Origin: Microplitis mediator
Lineage: Eukaryota > Arthropoda > Insecta > Hymenoptera > Braconidae
Length of the DNA stretch: 64,000 bases
Reading direction: 5' to 3'
Assembly: GCF_029852145.1 (NCBI RefSeq)
Contig: NC_079978.1
Location: forward strand, 5,952,001-6,016,000
Under the pieces are notes generated by a model that saw only the letters and a program-made list of their open reading frames with translations, did not search any database and had not been told where the DNA came from. Numbering within the stretch: the first letter of the stretch is position 1; every line of letters starts with the position of its first letter. Shown one piece after another: positions 36,701 through 47,900 of this stretch. A program made the translations under genes and the position numbers.

Positions 36701-37204
36701 CATGAATGATCGGGTACTAGTTCCCTGATTGGGTACTGGGTCTCTTATCTTATTATTTTATTTTTATTTTGATGAAATATATATGTATGTAAGGTAGCTA
36801 TCGCTAATAAAGAAACACATTAGATTACATTATAGAGTAAAGCATCGAGTCTCGTTCTTAATTTAGGATTTAGAGGATTTACGCTAGAGAAAGGCTTGGA
36901 GAAAAATGACTAGAGACCCTCCTTAATATCTACCTGCACTTATTTTTTTTATTAAATTTTCTTCCAGTGTTTACAAGCTTGTGGTCATGGTCTGCAGTCA
37001 CGAGCTCGTTGTGTACAAGAAAAAGATTTGTTTGATTGCCGTCATAATGGTCTTCCGAATGAATTACAGGCTTGTCAAGATAAACTCCATGATAACAATA
37101 ACAGCAATAAAAATATAAATAACAATAACTGTAAAAAATTATGTATAAAAGATAAAAGTCGCTACTGTATTACATCCAGAAAAAAAAATCTGAAAAAGGG
37201 TTGA
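30786..37204 (+). CDS. ADAMTS-type metalloprotease, active-site intact
   Basis: Twelve exons join in phase to 1030 aa: 30786..31419, 31588..31718, 31857..31949, 33151..33386, 33469..33618, 33704..33947, 34028..34197, 34263..34678, 35094..35353, 35421..35686, 35753..36008 and 36968..37204. Order: signal peptide; propeptide with basic sites (RSRRS, KVKRQ); catalytic domain with zinc motif HELAHILGLTHD and a downstream SVMAP Met-turn; disintegrin-like domain (FGEGYELCKRLD); thrombospondin type-1 repeat (GGWSPWSQGKCSATCG); Cys-rich domain (RLDACGNCDGDNSTC); spacer (VAVVPEGSYDISVDL onward); then three more TSP1 repeats (GGWSPCSVSCGGG, GPWESCSKSCGS, NWSSCLQACGHG) and a short Asn/Lys-rich end. Such enzymes are secreted and cleave extracellular-matrix proteins. 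It lies 720 bp downstream of a catalytically altered paralogue on the same strand. The exact subfamily is not assigned. Confidence 0.92.
31987..32881. repeat. Inverted-repeat element in intron 3 of the active protease
   Basis: GAGTCAAAAAACAAATTATA at the left is mirrored at the right by AATTTGTTTTTTGACTC. Sub-terminal CCTCAA and CTTTGAG words continue the symmetry. A second palindrome (32094-32478) sits inside it. Non-coding. Confidence 0.75.
32094..32478. repeat. Inner palindrome nested in the intron-3 element
   Basis: GATCCCCGACAATTAAT near 32099 pairs with TGTCGGGGATCAATTGTCG near 32463, and ACTTGCGACGATTGATC with ATAATCGTCGCAAGGAT. The middle contains a tandem duplication of a TTACACGCACACAAAATT unit (about 32227 and 32300). 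Confidence 0.7.
32885..32950 (+). repeat. Dispersed repeat (ATCACACTCAAGTCGACGAA family)
   Basis: A 65-base word reading TATCACACTCAAGTCGACGA, then ACGG, then CTTTGTTGCACTTGCGCAGT, recurs with about 80-85 per cent identity at 36088-36150 and, more diverged, at 8869-8931. All three are followed by an AAATGAGAA- or AAATAGAAA-like tail. No termini were defined. Confidence 0.55.
36601..36747. repeat. 147-bp palindromic MITE in intron 11
   Basis: TAAGAGACCTAGTACCCAAT at the left is mirrored by ATTGGGTACTGGGTCTCTTA at the right, with further pairing of TAGGGAACTAG and CTAGTTCCCTG. Only about 60 bases between the arms are unpaired. Confidence 0.85.
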
Positions 37205-38961
37205 CCCTGCAGGGCAGCTCAGAAACTTCCCGCTGTTTCGAGCTTCCTAAGTTCCAAACATCTAGAGGAAGCCTGTATTTTGGTCAGAATCGCCGTCTAA
37301 GAAATTCTATAGAAGCTGCACTGAAAATCTAGACTCAGGACTCGGTACTTGAAGAAAAAACTTTTTTTTCCTTCACTTTTATAATTCTGGTGTCTGCTCT
37401 CAGGCTCGGGGATTCGATCCCAGACCGCGGTTTTAAAATTAAAATTTCATAATATAAAATAGTGTTCTAGTTTTTTTTTTATTTATTTCTCATTAAAAGT
37501 CTTACAATGTTTAATGACAACAACGGCTATTTGCGACATGCGTTACAAATAAATAAAATAAAAATAAAATTTAAAGTCAACAATACAATAACTTTTTTTT
37601 TTCCTTATCAATTCATGCATTTGTTAATGAGTTAGATGATATATAAAACGATTTATAATTTATATTTATATATATATTTTATCAATAATAAAAATGAATA
37701 TAAATCCTGTCGCTGAATTATCATCGATATGTTTGATAATTTATTTATTATATAAATTACAATAGTTATTTATTAAATATTGCATAAAAATCGCGGTCTC
37801 TCCGCAACAGGCCTGCAGTTGGCCACAAATATATTTATTTATTTATTTAGATATTTTTACATTTACAATTAACGAGTTTATTAATTCATTAATAACTCCG
37901 TATTGTCAATTCATAAACTATCATGTAGGCGTCGACAATTATATTAAATAAATAAAAATTACATACAATTATAATGTCATATTTTTTAATATTTATTTAA
38001 AGACACCTCACCTCAATATTTATATATTTTTAAAAAGCTGCTCGAGGCCCAGCCAACTCGAAACTTTAATTGCTACTGAGTAATTAATCTAAGAACTAAT
38101 ATAAGCTTAGGTATATATATATAATAGTGTTTACAAAAATATCAATTTGGATGCGACCTGCAACTGCCAGGCAGATATATTTCTTTTAAATTATCTTAGC
38201 AAAAGTTTATAACAATTAATAAATAATATATTATTTTTATTAATGAGTGCCATTGATTATTTTTTCATCCGAGGATGGGTTGGCTTTCATGTTTTACATC
38301 ATAGTTCCTTAGTTCTTTATTCTCAATCAACAGAACTATCAACGACAATATATATTTATATATTTGTATAGATTTATTTATATATTTTGGTATGTGGTAA
38401 CGAGAAATTCGTGATTATTTGATACACATGTTGTACAACAGACTCAACATTAATATCATTATTATTAATTATTATTATTATTTATTATTTATTTAGCATT
38501 TAATTGCTAATTCCAACAAACCGCGTCATCATTATTGTAATTTAAATAATAAATTTTACTTCCGAGACATCTCAATGGAAGTAAACAATAAATATCTTAC
38601 ACTACTTACACATTAGACGTTAGTTCGTAAATCAATTAATTAAAACTTAAATGTTAATTATTAACTTTTATTATTTGGTGTAATGCTACGCTATCAAATA
38701 ATATTCCGACGTAAAAAATAAGTCGTGGAAGACCTTTGAAGCTTTAATTATCTAATTAAATAATATAATAATAATAATGAACAATGAAAATAAATTTATT
38801 AATGACTTGTGTTATTAATTATTAACTAATTATTGTTAATGTTGGATTAACTAACAGCGATACTCGATTTTTCTCGATGACTCCTTTGGTAATTCAACGG
38901 GCACACTCTTGGGGAACCGGTACCTCCTCGCGGGGACGGGCCAGCGAGGACTCGCCTCGTC
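37205..38961. other. Convergent 3' ends of the protease and CAP genes
   Basis: It holds the 3' untranslated regions of the plus-strand protease (AATAAA candidates from 37548) and the minus-strand CAP gene. AT-rich. A GGGATTCGATCCC word at 37408-37420 resembles a tRNA T-loop but the flanks do not complete a tRNA. No further gene is seen. Confidence 0.5.
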
Positions 38962-41900
38962 TCACAATCGCTCGACGTAATTTCCCGGGAAGGTGCCGAA
39001 GTAACCAGTTCTTTGGCTTGAACCAACGAACCATCCGTCGTCGCATTTTTCCATCACGAAGACTGTGTCGCCTTCTTTCAATTCCAGCTCGTCCTCGTTC
39101 TGCGGCCGATAATTGTACAGCGCTCGGTACCTGAATCGATTATTTTGTTACTTTGAGTTTGAATAAAAGAATAAAAAATAAAAAAACTAAAATCGTTTTT
39201 TAAATAACTCATTTAAATAACTCACGGTAACGTATCCGAGTGTGTGTCGATGTGCAATGTTTCGTTGACAGGTGCAACGTGCAATTTGTTGCGTTCAGTG
39301 ACACCAATACGTGGCTGCAAACCCAAACAGTTCATTAAAACCACTAGCCCCGTACAGATTTTAGAAATAAATATTATAGGAACAAGGGGCAAAATGGCCA
39401 CGGAAAAATTTTTATTATTTGAATTTTTTTTTATCCCCGAATTTTTCATATTTACATATGACCCAGTTATGAAAAAATTCAAAATTGGGGTAAAATAGAC
39501 ACTCAAAAATCTCGAAAATAAAAAAAAATTTTTACCTCTCTTATGTTAGAAATATAATTGAATTAATTTTGAGAAAAAATTTAAAGAGTTTAGTTTCAAA
39601 ATTATAGATCGCCCAAATTGCCCCATGTCTTTACTCTGGGAGTAAAGTAAAAATATCAGAGTAGTTATTTTATTACTAATTAATAGGTAGCACGACTTGT
39701 AGTTCGCGGATAAAATATCCGCGATAAATCATTCGAATGCACATTATCCAATAGACAAAATATTCCTGGACTAAATATTCAAGAGTCAAAAATTCGTGAC
39801 AAAATATCCTGTCGATAAATCTTATTCAGAAAAATATATTTGAAGTGAAAAAAAAAATATATTTCATGTGAAAAAATAATTAATGGTTTTCGATAAACGG
39901 GTATTTACCATTCCAAGCATATATGTTGATCTATTTTTGATATCACACACTCAAATTTTATGTGCAAATATATTAAACATTTCTGATAAAAAGGTACCGT
40001 ACTATTTATATGAAAATTATTTATATTATAAGATATTTTGTCGGGAATATTTTATCTTTCGAGTATTTAGTCCGGGGATATTTTGTCTATCGGATAAAAT
40101 GTATTCAGATAATTTTATCGCGGATATTTTGTCTTCGGATAATAAGTGACGGTACCAATTAATAAATAGAAGTTTGAATAATGAATTTTATTTGTAGAAG
40201 AGTTAGGATTAAAAGAATAAAAAAAATTTTACCAGTGATATATATTGAGGCTCAGTAGTAGTAGTTTTAACAGGTATCGAGGGGGTGTAGTGATGAGGCC
40301 CCATGCTCAATTTACCGCTGGCAGTACCATTGGACAGCATGCTGTGAGCTGCTGGGGAAGCAACTGGTTTACTGGAGACGGGTGTTTCTGACGTAAATTA
40401 AAAATAATTAAAATTTTAAATTAAAAAATATTATTTTTATTTGTCATTACTTTTATAAAGTAAATAAGACAGTTTTTTTTTCTTATTACCGGGTCGGTGT
40501 TGTCCTGGTTCCATGATAACTTCAACATACGTAACAGGAAATATGCCTTTGCGACTGCCGATCCGTCCTTCGAACCAATTGTCATCAACTCTTCTTGTCA
40601 ACACAACGAGCTCTCCCTTCACAAGAGACAACTCGAGGTTCGTCTGAGCGATGAAATTAAATTTAGCACGTGCTTGACCCTCGTAGGGTTTTTTCGGGGT
40701 CGATCTCATTCCTTCAAACGGCAAAACCTAAAATAATAAGCGACAATTTAATAAATGTTTAAATAAAAAAAAATTTTACACACTATTATTTTATTTACCT
40801 CGACATAATTTAGAGGAAAGAGGCCGAGCATGGCATTATGTTCACCTTCGTACCAATTTTTATCAATTTGCCGGCGAATGAGAATTATGTCACCTCGCCG
40901 GAATGACAATTCACGCGATGTCTGTCCCACAAAATTGTACATCGCTCGTGCGACAAGTCGCGGCTCGGGAGTTTGCTCTTGAGATCTACTTCTATAACTC
41001 ATGTCATCCACAAAATCGTCGTACCGATTCAATGGTATCGGAGACTTTTGCGATGGTCTATTTTTAATGAGACAGAAAATCCAAAAATTAAACCATTTAA
41101 ATTGTCAGTAAAATCGTAAAAAAATATATATAATTTAATTATTCTTTTAAAATGTCATTTAAAGTAATTTTACATTTGCATTTTTATGTTAATGCTGCGC
41201 TAGATTTACGCCAAACTCTGACAGCTTAAATAAGTTAGCAGCAAAGTAAATTAAATATTCAATAAGAATACAAGAGGCATTCAAACATTTATAACCCCGC
41301 TTATAAAAGGGAATTATATATGTATTATATATATATATTAGCCAAATATATCGGGACAGATTAAATGACATTGTCAGATTTGACAGTTAGTAGTTAATTT
41401 AATTAACGTGTTAAATATTCAGTATAAACTTACATAAAATTATCAGTATGCCGACGCGAATCTATGTCGTGCAACTCTTGGAGATATTTTCTCCGTCTCT
41501 CCTCCTGATAAACTCGGCGCATATTCTCGGCACTCCTGCGAGCAAGTTCTTCTTCGCTAAGAATTTCCTTAGCTTCCGCACGGACTGGAGAACGATAATG
41601 AATCGTCACCTCACCCTCGACATATCGTCTCGGTGATTCTGCACAAGACAAATTATTATATTTCCTCTCTTATTCCATTACCTCTTCCATTTTAATTTTC
41701 CTAGTACAGTACACAGAACAGAACACTATTTCTATCTATTAAATCTAGAATCGACTAAATAAAAAATTAAAAAAAAATTAAATGCTATTAATCACGGGGT
41801 AAAAAATTTTAATTACAATTTCTGTTGATCGCGTTTGAATAACCCAGTTTACCGGTTGGCTTACAATTAGTTAACGCATTTAGTCACCAAAGTATTAGTT

Positions 41901-44900
41901 CCCATGGCTTCTTTACGGCTCTAAGCGCAAAGTATAATTACATTTGCATACAAATATATTTTTTATTTTTTTCTGTTGCTTTTATTTCATTTCATTTTAT
42001 TTTATCTATGATACAAAAAACATGAAAAATATGCGAACCCAAACTATTGGTAATGTGATTGGCCAAAGGCTCAAAACCGCATAAAAATATATGGAATTTA
42101 CACATCAATATACATTAAAATGTATATATATGAAAAGCGACACACGTGCGCTTGCGCGCGACATATGAATTCTAGTTTTCTATTTTTTTACGTTGGAAGA
42201 GACTTTAAAATTACACGGGATGATAATCAGTAGGCGAAATAAAAAAAAGCCGATTGACAGGCAAAGATGGTCATCGAATTTACATCGATGCCCAGGACAT
42301 GTATCTGCGAAGGATCTAGGATTAAAAATTTTTTTCCTCCAGTATTTTCTAGTATTTTACATTGGAAGCGAGTTGAAAATAATGTGAGATAATAATGATG
42401 GGTCAAATTAAGAATTGGTATCTTAGATACCGATTTTTCCAGCCAAAAAATTGCAAAAGTTACTAACTTTTATTTTATAAATTCGATATCACTGATCAAT
42501 TATTAGCTTAAATATCATTTATTTATCATTATAAATTAATTTACAATATACATAAATCGAATAAGTGGTAGATAATAAAATGAAAAATTAGTATACTAGA
42601 TACTGATTTTTTGCTCATAAAAATACCGAAAACTTTTAACTCTTATTTTATAAATTCTATCCCATTGACTAATAATTAATATAAAATGTTATTTATTCGT
42701 TATTATAAATCAATTTACTATATACATAAATCGAATAAGTGGCAAATTTTTTAAATTTTTCTGTTTATTTGAATAGTAATAACTGTAGATACCAATTTAT
42801 CGATTCTTTTTCATATTAATTTTAATATACGAAATTACAAATTTTGCTCTTCTATGTGTATCAAATATTAATATAAATAACAGCCATTTTGTAATATATA
42901 ATGATCCTGGTTTGATATTAGTATATACAAATATACTAATTTTAAGTCAAAAATAAATTACAAACTATTAAAATTTTTTTCCGTGTAGGAAGAATAAAAA
43001 AAATGACCCGACTGATACACAAAGGAGATGCCCAGACACGTGTTTTCGTGAATGTTCTAGACCCAAAAAATTTTTTCTGCGCGAGATTAATTTAAATTTA
43101 ATAAGAGTAGAAAAATATATTTTTAATTTCCCTCATGATATTGCTGGAGGCGTACACTGAGTAGCAGTCAAGTCAGCTTAATTGTTCATGCACATGGTAC
43201 ACATACTTTAACTGTACTGAGACTTAACAGCTTTAAGATTATACCATTATATCACGTCTGATGAGAGGATGTAACATAAAAAACAAACTTTTCCGCATCG
43301 CGCTCTGAGTGCATCTGATGTATTTATTTATTTATATATATGTATGTATGAATGTATAGTAGCATTATTCACTATATTATATAGTGAAAACAGTGTGTCG
43401 GTATATGGGCTCGTGAATGAAACATCACACGGTTTTCACTTAACGATTATTACATCACTTATATTTATACTTTCCTTCCTTCAGCCTCTTATTTTTTATT
43501 GCTCAATAAAAAGTAATCGTTATATTAAGAAAATAATTTATTAAAAAATTTAATGTTGAATTAGACTGGAGTAAGTGAGCAAGACAAGACTTGGACAATA
43601 ATTTAAGTGGGTATATTTCACTATCATGTCGGGAGAGTAGAGGTAAAAAAATATAAATTTAAAAAACTAGGCCAGAATATTTCATTTGGAAAATAAAAAA
43701 AATAGTTGAGAGTACTTGGGTGTTAACGTGACACAACTGAAACTGAATACTCTAGTACATGGAAAGAGTAGCGTACGCGTGCGCTCGGTTCGGTTGTATG
43801 ACGACAACTATCCGGCTCATGAAAGTCATTTTAATAAAAAAATATAAATATAAATATAAATATTAATGGGAAATAAAAATGTTGAATATTTTTAATGTTT
43901 GTTTTTATAGGTTTTGGAAGATCGCGATCGTCCAACCGAGCGGTTGCGGTGGACATGCTAGAGTACCGAATGAATATGTTATTTTCTGGTGAATATTTAA
44001 GTAACTGAGTGCTACTGACTGTACGGAATGGGACCGTAGACCAATGGAAGCGTGCTTCCGGTTCCGGGTTGTGTTGAGTCAATTGACTTTCCGCGGTCCG
44101 TGATCCTTGAACCATCAACTGAGGCATCAGAGGGCTCTGGTACCAACTGGTCGAGCATTGAGTTGCTGAAACTGTTGACAAGCTGGGGGGATCTTAGATC
44201 ATCGGTGTTCCTGCTGCTTCTGCTGTCTCTGTCGTCGTTCGCGGTTCTAGAGCAGCTTTTCGCATCGCTGAGTGCCAGCTCGTAAGTCGGGTAGTTTAAA
44301 ATTTTATTGTGCTTTTGCTCGTTCCACAAAGTCGGTGGTAAAGACAAAGTCGTATCCAGCGCCATATAATTCTTCATCACGCTCTGACGTTCATGGATCT
44401 CGTAATGTCTGGCGTTGAGATCCGTGAGATCGAGAGGGGCTGGTTTACTGGATTTTCTACGTAGCGGTGCGAGAGGTGCTGGGGGTGGAGATACTCGTGT
44501 CTCAGGAGAGTCTCGAATCCTGACGTAAGTAGCAAAGAACTTTTCTCCGCCGCTGGAACAATCCACATAATCCGTAGTTTGAATCGTCGGTAATCCAGAG
44601 CCTCTGTGCCGTCTGGCGCACTCCCGAGACCCGACAGATCGATTATCCTGTGGTATTTCCTCGTGTTTCAGAGCCAATCGCTGGTTCTGATAGCCTCCGT
44701 ATTCGGGAACCGAGATGGGATATCTATCAAAGGGTGTATCCTTTTTAAAGTCCGGAATAAAGTCTATTGAATTATCAAAGTCGGCTCGTGACTTACGTCC
44801 ATTGCTGCTGACTGATTGATTACTCTGGCTTGTCAGAGTTTCGGTGCTACCAAACCCGCTGGTTACATGTTTAGACTGTTGCTGCATATCCAGTTCCAGT

Positions 44901-47900
44901 CGGGTTTTCATAATATCCGTGCAGACCCGTATGTTGTCTGTATCAGTTACGTCAGCACAGCCTTGAATGCTTTCGCCTCGAGCAGCCTTCGCTTTAGCAA
45001 TAGCTTTAGCATCCTCAGCCTCTGGCTCATCCACTAGATTAGTATTAGCATCATCGGCAAAGAACCGCCTTCTCAAAAGTCTGTTGTGTTCAAATATCTC
45101 ATGTAGTCGCTCTCTACTACCACGAAATTCGTCTGATCCAGGATTAAATAAGATATCACGTTTATCGGGTTGCCCCGAGTACTCGGGGCTTGAGTAGTAC
45201 GATCTATGGCTCTTATCATCATCAAAACTTTCTAAATCCTTACCAATACCACTATTATTACTACGATGATGACGATTATTATTATTATTATTATTATTAG
45301 AATTATTATAAAAAGCATTTATTGATGATCGGTTCCAGTCTTTTTTAAAACCATTTTTAACCGAGTTTATCAGCAGCCGATCTGGATCCACGGGACTTTG
45401 GGAGGTGCGATACGATCGGCTGTTCTCACTTTGCGCAGACACTTTATCAATGTCAGGGACACTGTTGTCAGTGAAGTAACTTCGTTCGAACTCTGTACGT
45501 GGTTTCCAACTCCACTGCTGATACTGCTGATGATAATGACGGGGAGATTGAGCTGAACTGGGAGTGGAATCGGGGCTGGGGTTTGAGCTGTGAGGTTTTG
45601 AATCCCGACTTAACAAATCTAAACGTTGGTTGGCGGTGATACGGACGCAGAGAACCTGGGGCTCGTTGACCTCCGACTCCGGACGGCTGTTTGTCAGCTG
45701 TCGTGGCGGTAAACCCAGGGATGCACTAGATGTTATTACTGCCGTAGCTGTTGCTGCGTCCTCAAGTTTCCCAGCCCGCGCGCCACCCACTGATTTCATT
45801 CTCTCGAGATTATTGATGTCGTACGTGAGGGCCATCCATTCCGGGCTACGCTCCAGATCCTCAACGCGAGGTAGAATCGGAGCCCGACATCTCGACTCAC
45901 CACTTGATATCATTTTATTTTTAATTAATATATATATTTTTTATAAATTTAATTGTTAAGTTCCATCACTATCGAGAGCTCACTTGACACTTGCACATTC
46001 TAATGATAGATTTTCCAGATCTCGGATGTATGGATATGTGGAGTGTAAAGTGTTGAGTGTGATGTGAGCTAGAGACTAGTGCGCGAACGATCCGCGGAGC
46101 AAAACTCGCGAGACTGGTCAATCTTTCAGAAGAGCACAAGGCCTTAAGCCTTACAAATGGAAGACAATGGCCTCAGCCAGTGTATAGAGTTTACCTACAA
46201 CATTGTCCGTGCAGAATACTGAGTACAGAGAGTGTAGAGTCTAGAGTAGAGAGGTTGGAGGGGCTGTTACGAATCACTCGCGGGCCATTCACGATGCCTG
46301 GCTAGAGCTTCTACGCTGCTAGAGGTTCTCAGCGGAGCGTCACGATCGCGAAAGACGCAGATTGCTTATCGAGTAACAACCAAGAGTAAGAGAATGCAGG
46401 CTACCGAGAACAGGCTGCCGGAAGGATCGCCCTCCTTATTTTTAAATACGCCAACAAATTATAAAATAAAATTCAGCCTCAGTCTTAAATTATTATTATG
46501 TATCTTTTGTTGTCTAACATTAAGTTTATTTTATCTCGAGACATTTTCGTACTGGGTCTGGGTATTCATTGAATTAAATGGATAGAGGACACAATACCGC
46601 TGGAGCTCGGTAATTGTTAAAAAGTCTGAAGAAACTGCTGAAAAGATGACAACAATACCACCAAGTTCACTATTTAAAAAAAAAAAAATTGTTTTCTTTA
46701 CTTTATATTTTTTTTATTACATTTTATATATTTATTATTTTTAATATATATTGCGGGAAAAGATTATCGAAGAAATATCGTCCATTAGCCGAATGTGAGT
46801 GAGGTTTGAGGCTCTGGTAGTATCGGCACTGAGGGTTATTAAATTGTAGCTAATGGTACAGTAGTTAGTTGACGGTGAGTGCTGGCTGTTGCTGTAAGGT
46901 TGTGTCGGGTGGGTTTATAATGGAGTCGGGTCGATTTTGTGAGCACGACAAGTTCACCAGCTAACACCCCTCGTATTTTAACCGCCCGAGGAAATATATA
47001 CCGATGATATTGCTTTTACTCTGGTTGTTCTTAAACCGTTCGAGTTTGTATTCCAGTCGTTCCCAGGCGAAATAGAAACAGGAATAAAAGTTTTTAAAAT
47101 AAAATAAGTAAACCATCGGAGCGTAAAGGTAAAATGTAGTGGAGAAAAGACGAATAGCCTTGTCTATCGGTAAAATGAAAATTAATTGCCGCGTTGACAC
47201 GCGAGGGAAATAGAAAGCAATAGGGCCACTGCTAATTATTTTCTGCAGCGACCTAATTGAACACTAATAGACTACAGGAAAATGAAACTTTAACAAGCTG
47301 TAGTTTAGTTTTATTTTTTTATATTTAATCAATAAGCTCACCGACTAATTTTATAATTTACCAATTAACTCTTAAACGCCCTAAGAACAAATAATAATTA
47401 TTTAATAATTGTTAAATAAATATTTGCTTTAATTACAAGCCTGTACAGACGGCGGAAACAATTTTTTTGTCTGAAATACAAGAGCTAAAAGTTTTGTCCT
47501 CCATATAACGGGCTGAGAATGGTGCTACTTGCACTCTCACACCCGACCTATCATTCTATTCCAATGAGCTGGCTACGTGGCTAGAATACAGAGCGATCTC
47601 TTTAGTCGTCCTTTAGCATGTACAAATATCCCTCTTCCTCTTTACTTCCTTCTTTACATTTTACTCTTAAACTATTATCCACTCTCTTCTCTCCAGCTTT
47701 TACTCTCCACTCTCTACACTACTCTACTCTCTACTTTCATCTCTACTTCAACTATCCTTTACTTTCATTTCATTTATCCCCATTCTATATCTCCACATAT
47801 GCACCAGTCTGCTCTCGGAGATCCATTTGCATCGCTACGATTTCACTTTACCAGCTCATTTACCGCACATTCCCATCGTTACTAATTATTCAAACTCATT

